64,000 nucleotides of DNA from Domibacillus iocasae (GCF_001750285.1 NZ_MAMP01000003.1:29602-93601), one strand, 5' to 3'; counted from the first letter of the stretch, positions 39,220 to 48,875 are shown. Notes: generated by a model not told the origin, from the sequence alone. Numbers and translations are program-made.

Positions 39220-40401
39220 ATGAGCACTGCTAAAATTGTTTTTGCGCCATTAAGCTATACCGGGTGGGGATCGCTTTCACAGCTCGTGCCGGAAGTCGAA
39301 AAATATGCACCGAAGAATCTATTAGTGATTACCGATCCAATGCTTGAAAAAATTGGACTGACGAAACAAGTGACTGATCCGCTTGAAGCGAAAGGATACA
39401 ACGTGACTGTTTACACGGATGTGGTACCAGAGCCGCCTCTTGCAACGGGTGAAAAGCTCGTTTCGTTTACACGGGAAGGCGGGTTTGACCTCGTCATTGG
39501 AGTTGGAGGAGGAAGCGCGCTTGACCTGGCCAAGCTTGCTGCTGTTTTAAGTGTGCATGAAGGGTCCGTTAAAGACTATTTAAATTTATCCGGAACAAAG
39601 CAGCTGACGGAAAAAGGATTACCTAAAATATTAATTCCGACAACAGCGGGCACCGGATCAGAAGTAACGAATATTTCTGTTCTGTCACTGGAAACGACGA
39701 AAGATGTTGTGACACATGATTATTTGCTTGCAGATGCCGCTATTGTCGATCCAGAACTGACCGTTTCAGTGCCGGAGAAAGTGACAGCAGCCACCGGAAT
39801 TGATGCGCTGACGCATGCGGTAGAAGCGTACATTTCTGTTAATGCCAGTCCGGTCACTGACGCCCTGGCGTTGCAGGCGATCCGTTTAATCGGGCGGTCA
39901 CTTCGCAAAGCGGTGAAAGACGGTGGGGATCAGCAGGCTCGTACCGATATGAGCAACGGCAGCTACATTGCTGGCCTTGCATTCTTTAATGCGGGTGTTG
40001 CCGGCGTTCACGCGCTTGCATATCCGATTGGCGGCCAATTTCACATTTCACACGGTGAATCAAATGCCGTGTTGCTTCCATACGTCATGGGTTATATTCG
40101 TAAAAGCTGTCAAGTGAAAATGGCGGATATTCTCGACGCTCTCGGCGGGAATTCAGCCTTTTTGTCAGAAGAAGAAGCGTCTTACAAATGTGTCGAAGAG
40201 CTTGAGAGAATCGTTAAAGATGTCGGTATCCCATCTACATTAGGCGGGTTTGACATCCCTGAATCCGCTCTTGAAAGCTTGACAAAAGACGGCGCTCAGC
40301 AAAAACGGATTCTCGCCAGAAGCCCGCTGCCATTAAAAGAAGAAGATATCCGGGCAATTTATCAGTCTGCTTTTACCGGAACAATTGCGGAGCCGTCCTG
40401 A
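39220..40401 (+). CDS. Iron-containing alcohol dehydrogenase (4-hydroxybutyrate dehydrogenase-like)
   Basis: A group III alcohol dehydrogenase of 393 residues. The NAD-binding GVGGGSALDLAKLAA, the signature region TTAGTGSEVTNISVL, DALTHAVEAY and the iron-ligand stretch GVAGVHALAYPIGG followed by HISHGESNA are intact. In the operon it would oxidise the hydroxy acid released by the lactonase, for example 4-hydroxybutyrate to succinic semialdehyde. The ATG follows AGAAAGGAGAGCGAACA. It is the last gene before a terminator. Confidence 0.9.
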   Translation: MSTAKIVFAPLSYTGWGSLSQLVPEVEKYAPKNLLVITDPMLEKIGLTKQVTDPLEAKGYNVTVYTDVVPEPPLATGEKLVSFTREGGFDLVIGVGGGSALDLAKLAAVLSVHEGSVKDYLNLSGTKQLTEKGLPKILIPTTAGTGSEVTNISVLSLETTKDVVTHDYLLADAAIVDPELTVSVPEKVTAATGIDALTHAVEAYISVNASPVTDALALQAIRLIGRSLRKAVKDGGDQQARTDMSNGSYIAGLAFFNAGVAGVHALAYPIGGQFHISHGESNAVLLPYVMGYIRKSCQVKMADILDALGGNSAFLSEEEASYKCVEELERIVKDVGIPSTLGGFDIPESALESLTKDGAQQKRILARSPLPLKEEDIRAIYQSAFTGTIAEPS

Positions 40402-40450
40402 AGCGGGCAAAATAAATCTTTTTGTTTCATGCGAAGCATTCACTCATAAT

Positions 40451-40485
40451 AAATCCCGGCCTGTTATTAAAACAGGGCGGGATTT
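40451..40485. terminator. Terminator between the dehydrogenase operon and cotD
   Basis: AAATCCCGGCCTGTT pairs with AACAGGGCGGGATTT with one mismatch. It is followed by ATTTCTTC on the plus strand and is likely bidirectional. Confidence 0.75.
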
Positions 40486-40491
40486 ATTTCT

Positions 40492-40707
40492 TCAATAACG
40501 GCGAGGACCACAGCAATTTCTTGGATAGCCGGGATCCACGACTTCATTTCTTGTAATTGGCTGATAGATGTGGCGCGGTACGTTCACAATATGCTGACGG
40601 TTAATGGTAATAACCGGGTGAATAACCGGTACTTCACGTGTTGTATACGTATCTTTTACTACGCATTTCGGTGGGCAGACAATCGGACGGACATGACGAC
40701 GATGCAT
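40492..40707 (-). CDS. cotD: CotD-family inner spore coat protein
   Basis: A small spore-coat protein made late in sporulation in the mother cell. The 71 residues start MHRRHVRPIVCPPKCVVKDT and contain the central VPVIHPVITINRQHIVNVPRH and a Cys-rich C-terminus (GYPRNCCGPRRY), the usual CotD pattern. The ATG at 40707 is 6-7 bp after GGAGGTG; an ATG five codons upstream lies before the ribosome site. It marks the organism as an endospore former. Confidence 0.88.
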   Translation of the reverse strand: MHRRHVRPIVCPPKCVVKDTYTTREVPVIHPVITINRQHIVNVPRHIYQPITRNEVVDPGYPRNCCGPRRY

Positions 40708-40794
40708 TTTTATCACCTCCACGTTTCTTTATAAGCAGTAAATGCATTTCCAGCCCTTTCCGCAACGGACAAACATCCAATGGGTCAAATAAAC

Positions 40795-41627
40795 TTAAAT
40801 AATATCAAGAGGCATTTTCCGCACCGGCGCTGGAAAAATAGCATCAAGCCTGCTTGAATCCTCGTTTGTCAGCTCAATATCGGCCACTTCTGCATTAGCG
40901 GTTACGTGTTTTTCCTGGACTGCTTTCGGAATGGCAATGACATTCCCCGAACGAATAGTCCATGCAAGGGCGATTTGAAGAGGCTCCACATTATGTGTTT
41001 TGGCTATTTCTTTTAGGGCAGGATCGCTCATTAATTCTTTTCGAAGCGAACCTCCCTGAGCGAGAGGGCTGTACGCCATCAATGGCATCTTTTGCTGTTT
41101 TTGCCACGGAAGCAAGTCAACCTCAATGCCTCTTGAACCAAGATGGTAGAGAACTTGCTTCGTAGAACAGTGGTCACCGCCTGGTGTATTCAACAGTTCC
41201 TCCATGTCAGCAGTATCAAAATTGGAGACCCCCAGCGTAAGATCTTTTCGTCTTTTATTAACTTTTCCATTCTTTCAATAGTTTCTGCAAGCGGAACACG
41301 GCCCCGCCAATGCAAAAGATATAAGTCCAGGTGATCGGTTCCGAGACGCTGTAAGCTTTTTTCGTGAGATGAAATAATTCGTTCTAAGCTGGCGTTATGC
41401 GGGTATACTTTTGAAACTAAAAAGACATCATCACGAATCCCTTGCAGTGCTTCACCCACAACCTGTTCGGCTTTTCCTTCGCCGTACACTTCTGCCGTAT
41501 CAATAAGTGTCATCCTGAGATCCACGTCAAGTCTTAATGCACGAACTTCAGCTTCTTTTTTAGAGGGGGCATCACCAATGTACCAAATCCCTTGTCCGAT
41601 CGCCGGAACAGAAATGCCGTCCAGCAA
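40795..41627 (-). pseudogene. Aldo/keto reductase with one frameshift
   Basis: The N-terminal half shows ISVPAIGQGIWYIGD, catalytic Tyr in DTAEVYGEGKAE and LDLYLLHWRG. The C-terminal half shows MPLMAYSPLAQGGSLRKE and VIAIPKAVQEKHVTANAEV. They are joined at RWG-VSNFDTADMEELL by loss of one base in a GGGGG run (near 41230). The start appears to be TTG after GAAAGGTCACC. The single homopolymer shift may be a sequencing error. If real, the reductase is inactive. Confidence 0.88.
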
Positions 41628-41737
41628 GGTGACCTTTCTATTTTTAAGTCCAGTTTAAATTGATCGTTTATCCATAAAGATCAAATCCTTTCATATATTA
41701 TATGTATATCTTTGACCATACCGTTCTTTTTCAAAAC

Positions 41738-41775
41738 AAAAAACCGGCCGATCCGACATAAACGTCGGACCAGCC
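41738..41775 (-). terminator. nasA terminator
   Basis: On the minus strand GGCTGGTCCGAC-gtttat-GTCGGATCGGCC forms a 12-bp stem with G-T pairs, followed by GGTTTTTTG. Confidence 0.75.
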
Positions 41776-41833
41776 AGCTTTGGAAAATGTATATGTTTCA
41801 ATAAGGCCTATCTCCAGGCGCTCTCTGCTTATC

Positions 41834-43033
41834 TTAAGCCGATTCTTCTTTTAATGCATATGCTTTGCGCCATGAAATTTGCGCAACGGTCAAGATCAAT
41901 AAAGCAGCAAGTCCGATTGCTGCGAATACCATAAAACCAGAAGCATACGTGCCCGTGATTTGCTTTAATGTACCTAAAATGTTTGGAAGGAAGAATCCTC
42001 CAACACCGCCAGCCGCACCAACAACACCTGTTACCATTCCGATTTCTTTCTGGAAACGCTGTGGAACAAGCTGGAATACCGCGCCATTACCCATTCCAAG
42101 AGCCATCATACCAAGGAACAGCAGTGTAACAACAATTGGCAATGATGGAAGGGTGCTAACGCCAAACATGAAAATAGCAACTGCTACAAAAAGAACATTT
42201 AACAGTTTTGCTCCGCCAATTTTATCCGCGATCATGCCGCCAACTGGGCGGAACAAGCTTCCAGCGATAACACAAAGAGTAAGAAAATCTCCTGCACGCA
42301 CTTTCGACAATCCATACTGGTCTACAAAGAAAATACTCAAAAAGCTTGTCAGTCCAACAAAGCCGCCAAATGTAACACTGTACAGCAGACAGAAAAACCA
42401 TGTATCTCTTTGCTTGAATACTTTAAAGTAGTTGACTAGTGGCTGCGGTGCCGGCTGGTTTGGTGGGTTTTTAGCAATGAGAATGTACGTAATAAAAACA
42501 AGCACAAGCGGAATTGCCGCAATCCCCATCACACCATTCCATCCTACTACTTCAGCAAGGCGCGGTCCGAAAAGAGTCGCAAGTACAGTACCGCTGTTCC
42601 CAGCTCCGGCGATCCCCATCGCGATGCCTTGCATTTCTGGCGGATACCAGCGGCTTGCCATTGGCAAAGCTACGGAAAAGCTGGCTCCTGCCACACCAAG
42701 TAGAATACCGATAAAGTAAAGTTCATTAACGTTTTGACCGAAGAAAAATCCCCAAAGCAGCGGGATCATTGTCACAAGCATGCCGCCGATCGCGGTTTGA
42801 CGCGGGCCAATGCGGTCTGTCAAGATCCCTAAAACGATACGGAAGAACGAACCGGCCAAAATAGGAATGGCGACGATCATTCCCTTTTGAGAAGGAGTTA
42901 GACCGAAGTCTTCTGTAATGTAGACACCGAGTGCTCCAAGTAACACCCAGATCATAAAGCTGATATCAAAATACAGAAATGACGCAAACAGTGATGGCGC
43001 ATGACCGCTCTTTCTCAAGCTTGATAATTTCAT
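41834..43033 (-). CDS. nasA: Nitrate transporter NasA (NarK-type MFS)
   Basis: Nitrate uptake permease of the major facilitator superfamily, 399 residues with 12 predicted helices. The nitrate-signature segments [18 protein letters not shown] (TM5) and [19 protein letters not shown] (TM11) are clear. [12 protein letters not shown] is the TM2-3 loop. It is divergent from nasB-nasC across a TnrA-type box, so it probably supplies nitrate to the assimilatory reductase encoded there. GGAGAGGAATAA precedes the ATG. Confidence 0.95.
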   Translation of the reverse strand: MKLSSLRKSGHAPSLFASFLYFDISFMIWVLLGALGVYITEDFGLTPSQKGMIVAIPILAGSFFRIVLGILTDRIGPRQTAIGGMLVTMIPLLWGFFFGQNVNELYFIGILLGVAGASFSVALPMASRWYPPEMQGIAMGIAGAGNSGTVLATLFGPRLAEVVGWNGVMGIAAIPLVLVFITYILIAKNPPNQPAPQPLVNYFKVFKQRDTWFFCLLYSVTFGGFVGLTSFLSIFFVDQYGLSKVRAGDFLTLCVIAGSLFRPVGGMIADKIGGAKLLNVLFVAVAIFMFGVSTLPSLPIVVTLLFLGMMALGMGNGAVFQLVPQRFQKEIGMVTGVVGAAGGVGGFFLPNILGTLKQITGTYASGFMVFAAIGLAALLILTVAQISWRKAYALKEESA

Positions 43034-43160
43034 TTATTCCTCTCCTTCGCATCGTTAAGTGGTTATGTTGCTTAATGTAAGTGTAGGAGGGTTAAAAGAT
43101 ACTTTCAATATACTTGTTAGAAAACCTGACGGATTATTTAAAAAACTCAAAAAAATCTGA

Positions 43161-43205
43161 TTGACTTTCGAAAAAACCTCCTATATTGTGTTACGTAAGC
43201 TGACA
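43161..43205 (+). promoter_or_regulatory. Promoter and TnrA-type box in the nasA-nasB region
   Basis: TTGACT and TATTGT are 17 bp apart (43161-43189). Overlapping their downstream end is a 17-bp site TGTTA-N7-TGACA (43189-43205), a perfect match to the TnrA/GlnR consensus TGTNA-N7-TNACA. TnrA control of nas genes is established in B. subtilis. The box sits at the start point of this promoter, so it may repress it while activating the divergent nasA. Confidence 0.7.
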
Positions 43206-43228
43206 TGAAATTTAAAGGAGTGCTGGAG

Positions 43229-43357
43229 ATGACTATTTTCACTTTTATGTTGACGTTACTAACGAACGGAGATGCGTGCAGGGAATCAGCGAAATCATTA
43301 CATGATTCGTTTACAGGAAATGCAGCTTATTGGAACCCAGCCTTCAAAGCGGAGTAA
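43229..43357 (+). CDS. Possible 42-residue leader protein before nasB
   Basis: ATG follows AAAGGAGTGCTGG and opens a frame of 42 codons (MTIFTFMLTLLTNGDACRES ... YWNPAFKAE) ending 21 bp before nasB. The N-terminus is hydrophobic and the remainder is polar. I recognise no family. The good ribosome site and position between the promoter and nasB argue for translation, but a chance frame cannot be excluded. Confidence 0.45.
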   Translation: MTIFTFMLTLLTNGDACRESAKSLHDSFTGNAAYWNPAFKAE

Positions 43358-43378
43358 AGGAAAGGAGGGTCCTTGCAG

Positions 43379-45646
43379 ATGAGCAAGAAAAAATTGGTTG
43401 TAATTGGAAATGGAATGGCAGGTGTGCGTGCGGTTGAAGAAATATTAAACATTCATCCGGATAAATTCGAGATTACGATATTCGGAAAAGAGCCTCATCC
43501 GAATTATAATCGGATATTGCTGTCTAAAGTACTTCAAGGTGACACGACAGTGGAAAGCATCACGCTGAATGACTGGTCGTGGTACGAAGCAAATCATATC
43601 ACTTTATATACAGGTGAACCGGTTATTCAAATTAATACAGAACAAAACTATGTGATCACGTCAAAAGAACGAATCGTTCCATATGATGACATCATTATCG
43701 CAACAGGATCACTTCCGTTTATGCTTCCGCTTCCAGGTGCAAAAAAAGAAGGCGTCACTGCATTCCGTGATATTTATGACTGTGAGAAAATGGTCGAAAC
43801 CTCCAAAAAATATAAAAAAGCAATCGTCATCGGCGGTGGATTGCTTGGACTGGAAGCGGCGCGTGGCCTTTTAAACCTGGGAATGCAGGTCGATGTTGTT
43901 CACATTGGAGACCATATAATGGACCGTCAGCTTGACCCGATGGCTGCCGGGATGCTCCAAAAAGAATTGGAAGCACAGGGGATGAATTTTCTGCTTCAAA
44001 AAAATTCAGCGGAAATAACCGGTCACAAACGGGTGAAAGGACTTCGATTTTCTGATGGCAGCTGGCGTGAAGCAGATTTAATTGTAATGGCTGTCGGTGT
44101 CCGGCCGAACATAGAAGTGGCTGCTGGTACGGACATTGAAACGAACCGTGCCATTGTAGTAGATGACTACATGCGGACAAATGTGGCGAATGTATATGCA
44201 GTCGGGGAATGTGCTGAGCACCGCGGCCTCGTGTACGGTCTCGTCGCTCCGCTGTATGAACAGGGAAAAGCACTTGCTGCCGCTTTATGCGGCCAGGAAC
44301 ATCCTGGTTATCAAGGCTCCGTTTTGTCCACTCAGCTGAAAGTATCTGGCGTCGATGTATTCTCATCGGGAGAATTTCTGGATAGTGATGAAACCCAGTC
44401 GCTGCAGTGGTTTGATGGGATGAAAAACACATACAAAAAAATCGTCATTCGAGATCAAAAGGTAGCGGGTGCCGTGTTATTCGGCGACATTACAGAAGGG
44501 ACCAGGCTGCTTGGCATGATTCAAAAAAACACCGGCTATTCAGTTTTAGAAAAAGAAATGACGAGCGGCTCTGGAAATAAAGATGAGCTGATTGCGTCAA
44601 TGGCGGACTATGATATCGTCTGTGCGTGCAATGGTGTGTCAAAAGGAACGATCGTTGGAGCGATTTGCGAGCAGGGACTGGAGAGCGTTGATGACATTAA
44701 AGCATGCACAAAAGCCTCAAGTTCATGCGGGGGGTGCCGTCCAGTTGTCACGGATATTCTAGACTATATCCAGCGGAACGGAGCAGATACCGGCAATGAA
44801 AAAGAAACCATTTGTGCATGTACAGAGGCAGATCATATGGACGTGATTGAAACTGTTCAGCTTTTTCCAAATGAATCAAAGGAACAAATCATGGAGCGCC
44901 TGGCTTGGAAGACGGAAGCTGGCTGTGAAACGTGCCGCCCCGCTTTAAACTATTACATGGGACTCCACAGCCGCCATCTGCCGGATACGAAAGAAGAGCA
45001 GCAGCCCGACGGCACATATATGACTGCTCCCCGTCTATATGGCGGTATCACAGGTGCTGAACAGCTCAGAAGCATTGCCAATGCAGTAGAAAAATATGAT
45101 ATTCCACTCGTCAAGCTGGCAGATGGGCCGCGAATGGAATTGTACGGCATTAAAGAAAGTGACATTGCCGCTGTGCGGACAGAGCTTTCCATATCACTGC
45201 CTCTTTACGGAGAAGAACTTCGTGCTGTAGGCACTTGCGCGGGTATTAAATATTCTGACAATTCATTCCAAGACTCACTTAGCCTTGGGAAACAAATGGA
45301 GGAAAAGCTAGAATCGTTTGTTTTCCCAGCTCGCTTGGCCGTGGCGGTTTCGTCTGGACTTCAAGATGATGCCAAATCGCTTCAGGCAGATGTCGGTTTG
45401 ATGGGGGCTCCGGGGGGCTGGGAGTTATATGCAGCCGGTGAGCGTCTGTATTCCTTTATGAAAGAAGAAGAAGCGATTCGAATGACCGTAGCCATGATTT
45501 CATACTACCGTGATTCCGCTTTTTATGGTGAATCAGTCGAAAAATGGCTGAGCCGCTTTGGTATTACACATATTCGTGAAGAAGTGTTAAGAAGAAAAGG
45601 ATTGGATGCAGGATTGAAAAATAAACAGGCAGCCGCCGCCTTTTAA
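43379..45646 (+). CDS. nasB: Assimilatory nitrate reductase electron-transfer subunit NasB
   Basis: Passes electrons from NAD(P)H through FAD and iron-sulfur centres to the catalytic subunit NasC. The ATG start gives 755 residues. The FAD/NAD domain spans 1 to about 400 (VVIGNGMAGVRAVEEI; second motif IVIGGGLLGLEAARGLL). Two BFD-like [2Fe-2S] units follow (CACNG ... CTKASSSCGGCRP and CACTE ... CETCRP). A sulfite/nitrite-reductase half-domain (GGITGAEQLRSIANAVEKYD) comes last. A TTG two codons upstream is also possible. It is followed by nasC after 12 bp. Confidence 0.93.
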   Translation: MSKKKLVVIGNGMAGVRAVEEILNIHPDKFEITIFGKEPHPNYNRILLSKVLQGDTTVESITLNDWSWYEANHITLYTGEPVIQINTEQNYVITSKERIVPYDDIIIATGSLPFMLPLPGAKKEGVTAFRDIYDCEKMVETSKKYKKAIVIGGGLLGLEAARGLLNLGMQVDVVHIGDHIMDRQLDPMAAGMLQKELEAQGMNFLLQKNSAEITGHKRVKGLRFSDGSWREADLIVMAVGVRPNIEVAAGTDIETNRAIVVDDYMRTNVANVYAVGECAEHRGLVYGLVAPLYEQGKALAAALCGQEHPGYQGSVLSTQLKVSGVDVFSSGEFLDSDETQSLQWFDGMKNTYKKIVIRDQKVAGAVLFGDITEGTRLLGMIQKNTGYSVLEKEMTSGSGNKDELIASMADYDIVCACNGVSKGTIVGAICEQGLESVDDIKACTKASSSCGGCRPVVTDILDYIQRNGADTGNEKETICACTEADHMDVIETVQLFPNESKEQIMERLAWKTEAGCETCRPALNYYMGLHSRHLPDTKEEQQPDGTYMTAPRLYGGITGAEQLRSIANAVEKYDIPLVKLADGPRMELYGIKESDIAAVRTELSISLPLYGEELRAVGTCAGIKYSDNSFQDSLSLGKQMEEKLESFVFPARLAVAVSSGLQDDAKSLQADVGLMGAPGGWELYAAGERLYSFMKEEEAIRMTVAMISYYRDSAFYGESVEKWLSRFGITHIREEVLRRKGLDAGLKNKQAAAAF

Positions 45647-45658
45647 GCAGGTGAGAAA

Positions 45659-47740
45659 ATGAGTTTAGTAATGGAATCGCAGTGTCCATTTTGCAGTGTT
45701 CAATGCAAAATGACAATTACGGAGAAAAATGAATCTGGCATAAAAACATATGAAGTTGAACCTAGAAAAAATTCGGCTTCCGAAGGCCGTCTTTGCATTA
45801 AAGGCATGAATGCGTACCAGCATGCGCTAAGTGGAGAAAGAATTACAGAGCCGCTTATGAAAAAAAACGGACAATTTGTCCCTATCTCATGGGATGAAGC
45901 GTATGAGCGGATCGCAGAAAAGTTTAACGAGCTGCAAAGTACGTTTGGCCGTGATGCCATAGGTGTCTACGGCGGTGGTTCACTGACGAATGAAACGTCC
46001 TATGCACTTGGGAAATTTGCACGCGTGGCACTCGGGACAAAATACATTGATTACAACGGACGTTTTTGTATGTCGGCCGCGGCAACAGCAGGTAATAAAG
46101 CGTTTGGCGTTGACAGAGGATTGACCAATGCTCTAGCTGAAGTAAGAGAGTCCGACTGTCTTATTTTAGCAGGAACGAATATTGCGGAATGCCAGCCGAC
46201 GTTGATGCCTTATTTTACAGATGCCAAAGAAAACGGTGCATTCATCATTGTGATTGATCCACGCTATACGGCGACAGCCGAAATGGCTGATCTTCATTTG
46301 AAGGTAAAGCCTGGAATGGATGCGGCACTCGCAAACGGCCTGCTGAAGGTCATTTTGGATGGCGGTTATGCGGATGAATCCTTTTTAGAGAATCGCACAA
46401 CCGGATTCGATGAAGTAAAAGCGCATATAGATGCAATTGATTTAACGGAGATTTCGTTGATTACAGGTGTTCCGAAAGAAGAAATTGAAGAAGCAGGCCG
46501 CCGGTTCGGCGAAGCCGCTTCAGGTATGATTTTAACGGCCCGTGGTGTGGAGCAGCAAACCGACGGCTCTATGGCCGTCCGAAATTTCATCAACATTTTA
46601 CTTGCAACAGGAAAGATCGGTAAACCCGGAAGCGGCTATGGTGCTGTAACCGGCCAGGCGAATGGACAGGGCGGACGTGAGCACGGGCAAAAAGCTGATC
46701 AGCTGCCGGGCTACCGTTCCATTGAAAATGACGAGCACCGTGCTTATATTGCTAAAGTATGGGGCGTTAACCATGGAGAGCTTCCGGGAAAAGGAGTCTC
46801 TGCCTATGAAATGATGGAAAAAGTACATTCACAGGAAATCCGGGCCCTGTTCTTAATGGGATCAAATCCAATTGTGTCAAACCCCAATGCCAATTTTGTT
46901 GAAGAAGGTATTCGGAAGCTCGACTTTTTTGTGACAGCTGATATGCACTTTTCAGAAACAGCACAACTGGCGGATATTATTTTGCCAACCGCTTCGTATT
47001 TAGAAAATACGGGCACATTGACAAATTTAGAAGGGCGCGTTTTACTTCGGGAAGCAGCTCGTCCTGCACCGGGTATTGTGAAACAGGACTGGGAAGTGTT
47101 GTCGGATCTTGCGGCCTCTCTAGGAAAAGAGTCTTTCTTTCCGTATACAAGTGCAGAAGCGGTTTTCGAAGAACTTCGGATAGCCAGCCGCGGAGGCATT
47201 GCCGATTACTACGGCATCACGTATGACCGGCTTCGGAAGGAAGAAGGCGTTTACTGGCCATGTCCGTCACTTGATCATCCAGGTGAAAAACGATTGTTTG
47301 AAACCTCGTTTCCACGTGCTGATGGCAAAGCCGAAATGATTCCTGTACCAAACCATTTTCCGAAAGAACAGGCAGGAGGGCGATATCCTCTCCATTTAAC
47401 AACAGGACGAGTTCTCGGTCACTACTTAACAGGCGTACAGACACATAAAAGTCCGACGCTTGAAGCGCGTCAATTTGAATCGTTTGTGGAAATCCATCCA
47501 AAAACAGCGCGGAGCCTGCGCATTCAAGATGACACGCTTGTCAAAGTTCACTCCCGGCGTGGTGAAATTATTGTACGGAGCAAGCTAACCGCTTCGATTC
47601 GGGAAGATACCGTTTTTGTACCAATGCATTGGGATGGCATTCAAAATATTAATAAGCTGACAAGCGAGGAACTGGATCCGTCCTGCAAAATGCCGGGATT
47701 TAAAGTATGTGCTGTTTCAATCACTCCTCTGATATCTTAG
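45659..47740 (+). CDS. nasC: Assimilatory nitrate reductase catalytic subunit NasC
   Basis: Molybdenum bis-MGD enzyme reducing nitrate to nitrite in the cytoplasm, 693 residues. The N-terminal [4Fe-4S] cysteines CPFCSVQC ... GRLCIKG are intact. Molybdopterin-binding segments include YGGGSLTNETSYALGKFAR, FLMGSNPIVSNPN and the C-terminal LTTGRVLGHYLTGVQTHKSP and VFVPMHWDGI. No twin-arginine signal is present, consistent with the assimilatory type. No nitrite reductase follows, unlike B. subtilis nasDE, so it must be elsewhere. Confidence 0.94.
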   Translation: MSLVMESQCPFCSVQCKMTITEKNESGIKTYEVEPRKNSASEGRLCIKGMNAYQHALSGERITEPLMKKNGQFVPISWDEAYERIAEKFNELQSTFGRDAIGVYGGGSLTNETSYALGKFARVALGTKYIDYNGRFCMSAAATAGNKAFGVDRGLTNALAEVRESDCLILAGTNIAECQPTLMPYFTDAKENGAFIIVIDPRYTATAEMADLHLKVKPGMDAALANGLLKVILDGGYADESFLENRTTGFDEVKAHIDAIDLTEISLITGVPKEEIEEAGRRFGEAASGMILTARGVEQQTDGSMAVRNFINILLATGKIGKPGSGYGAVTGQANGQGGREHGQKADQLPGYRSIENDEHRAYIAKVWGVNHGELPGKGVSAYEMMEKVHSQEIRALFLMGSNPIVSNPNANFVEEGIRKLDFFVTADMHFSETAQLADIILPTASYLENTGTLTNLEGRVLLREAARPAPGIVKQDWEVLSDLAASLGKESFFPYTSAEAVFEELRIASRGGIADYYGITYDRLRKEEGVYWPCPSLDHPGEKRLFETSFPRADGKAEMIPVPNHFPKEQAGGRYPLHLTTGRVLGHYLTGVQTHKSPTLEARQFESFVEIHPKTARSLRIQDDTLVKVHSRRGEIIVRSKLTASIREDTVFVPMHWDGIQNINKLTSEELDPSCKMPGFKVCAVSITPLIS

Positions 47741-47741
47741 A

Positions 47742-47772
47742 AAAAAGCAATCCATATAGGATTGCTTTTTAT
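47742..47772. terminator. Bidirectional terminator between nasC and mobA
   Basis: AAAAAGCAATCC-atat-AGGATTGCTTTTT is a perfect dyad with A and T tracts, serving both convergent genes. Confidence 0.9.
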
Positions 47773-48347
47773 TTTAACCCTTTATATTCCTTAAAATCAT
47801 TCTCACTGTTAATATTAATAAAAAAACGTTCTTCTTCATCAAAAGGTATCGTTTTGAATTTTGTATTTTTCAGAAGAGCCATTAAGCTGCGTTTATTTTC
47901 CTGCAACACTGTGTCCATTACCGGCAGACAACGACGGTGATAAAGAGCAAGCAGCGGCTGTAATTTCTCTCCATGGACCGGTACAATCGCGTTATAATCA
48001 GAATGGCGGTGTTGAAGCAGCCGATGAACAAATGCGCTTGTCACAAACGGAATATCCGCAGAAAGCACAAAAAACCATTCGGGCTCATCATATTGTTTCA
48101 TAACATGATGAATCGCAAAAAGAGGACCGTTATGGGTGTCTTTTTCGACAATGAGATCGACTTCAGTCTTGTCAAATCCATCTGCAAGAAGGGAATTAGT
48201 TGAGATAATGACAGGTTCCAGTTTATTTTCGGCAAGAGCGTGAACACTGTATACATAAAAAGGCTTCCCATTGTATATTTCAAACATTTTGGGGCGGCCG
48301 TAGCGTGAGGATTGGCCGCCGGCAAGCACAATACCGGCTGTTTTCAT
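47769..48347 (-). CDS. mobA: Molybdenum cofactor guanylyltransferase MobA
   Basis: Transfers GMP from GTP to molybdopterin to make the MGD form used by NasC. The 192 residues show the nucleotide-binding LAGGQSSRYGRPK near the start and the metal-binding Asp in VLSADIPFVT. The ATG at 48347 follows AGGAGTGATAAAT; longer upstream frames lack a ribosome site. It is divergent from mobB, and both lie next to the molybdoenzyme genes they serve. Confidence 0.93.
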   Translation of the reverse strand: MKTAGIVLAGGQSSRYGRPKMFEIYNGKPFYVYSVHALAENKLEPVIISTNSLLADGFDKTEVDLIVEKDTHNGPLFAIHHVMKQYDEPEWFFVLSADIPFVTSAFVHRLLQHRHSDYNAIVPVHGEKLQPLLALYHRRCLPVMDTVLQENKRSLMALLKNTKFKTIPFDEEERFFININSENDFKEYKGLK

Positions 48348-48389
48348 ATTTATCACTCCTGCTGTCATTATAACGTGGAGGTAGCTCAG

Positions 48390-48875
48390 ATGAAAAAAGT
48401 ATTTCAAGTTGTAGGGTATCAAAATAGTGGAAAAACAACGTTAATGGAAAAGTTAATCCGCGCTGCGACGGAACGGGGTATGCGTACAGCGACGATTAAA
48501 CATCACGGCCACGGGGGTGTGCCGGATTTTAAAGACAGCACCCGCCATCAGCAGGCAGGCGCAATTGTGGCGGGCGTAGAAGGAGACGGTATTCTTCAAT
48601 TAAACATGCAGCAACAGACCTGGACGCTAGATGAGATTATTCATTTATACGATTTTTTTCCAATTGACTTTATATTTGTAGAGGGATATAAAAAGGAAAT
48701 GCACCCGAAAGCAGTGCTTATTCGGAATGAAGAGGATCTGCCGCTGCTGGAACTTAATAATATTCAATGCGTTATTAGCTGGATTTCACTGCCTGATCAT
48801 TCATTTCCAGCGTTTCACGTGAAACAAGATGAAGAGTATGTGCCGTTTATATTGAACAAAACCACAGGCTATTGA
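48390..48875 (+). CDS. mobB: Molybdopterin-guanine dinucleotide biosynthesis adaptor MobB
   Basis: GTP-binding P-loop protein that assists MobA. The 161 residues contain Walker A VVGYQNSGKTTLMEKL at the N-terminus, the conserved TIKHHGHGG and a Walker B-like IDFIFVEGYK. The ATG at 48390 follows GTGGAGG. A near-perfect parS site is embedded near the 3' end (FHVKQ codons). It is the divergent partner of mobA. Confidence 0.94.
   Translation: MKKVFQVVGYQNSGKTTLMEKLIRAATERGMRTATIKHHGHGGVPDFKDSTRHQQAGAIVAGVEGDGILQLNMQQQTWTLDEIIHLYDFFPIDFIFVEGYKKEMHPKAVLIRNEEDLPLLELNNIQCVISWISLPDHSFPAFHVKQDEEYVPFILNKTTGY
48811..48826 (+). other. parS-like site inside mobB
   Basis: CGTTTCACGTGAAACA differs from the perfect parS palindrome only at the first base. 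Confidence 0.75.

Noticed and set aside
41865..42719. Long plus-strand frames opposite nasA
   Set aside because: They are antisense shadows of the strongly supported nasA membrane protein and lack ribosome sites.
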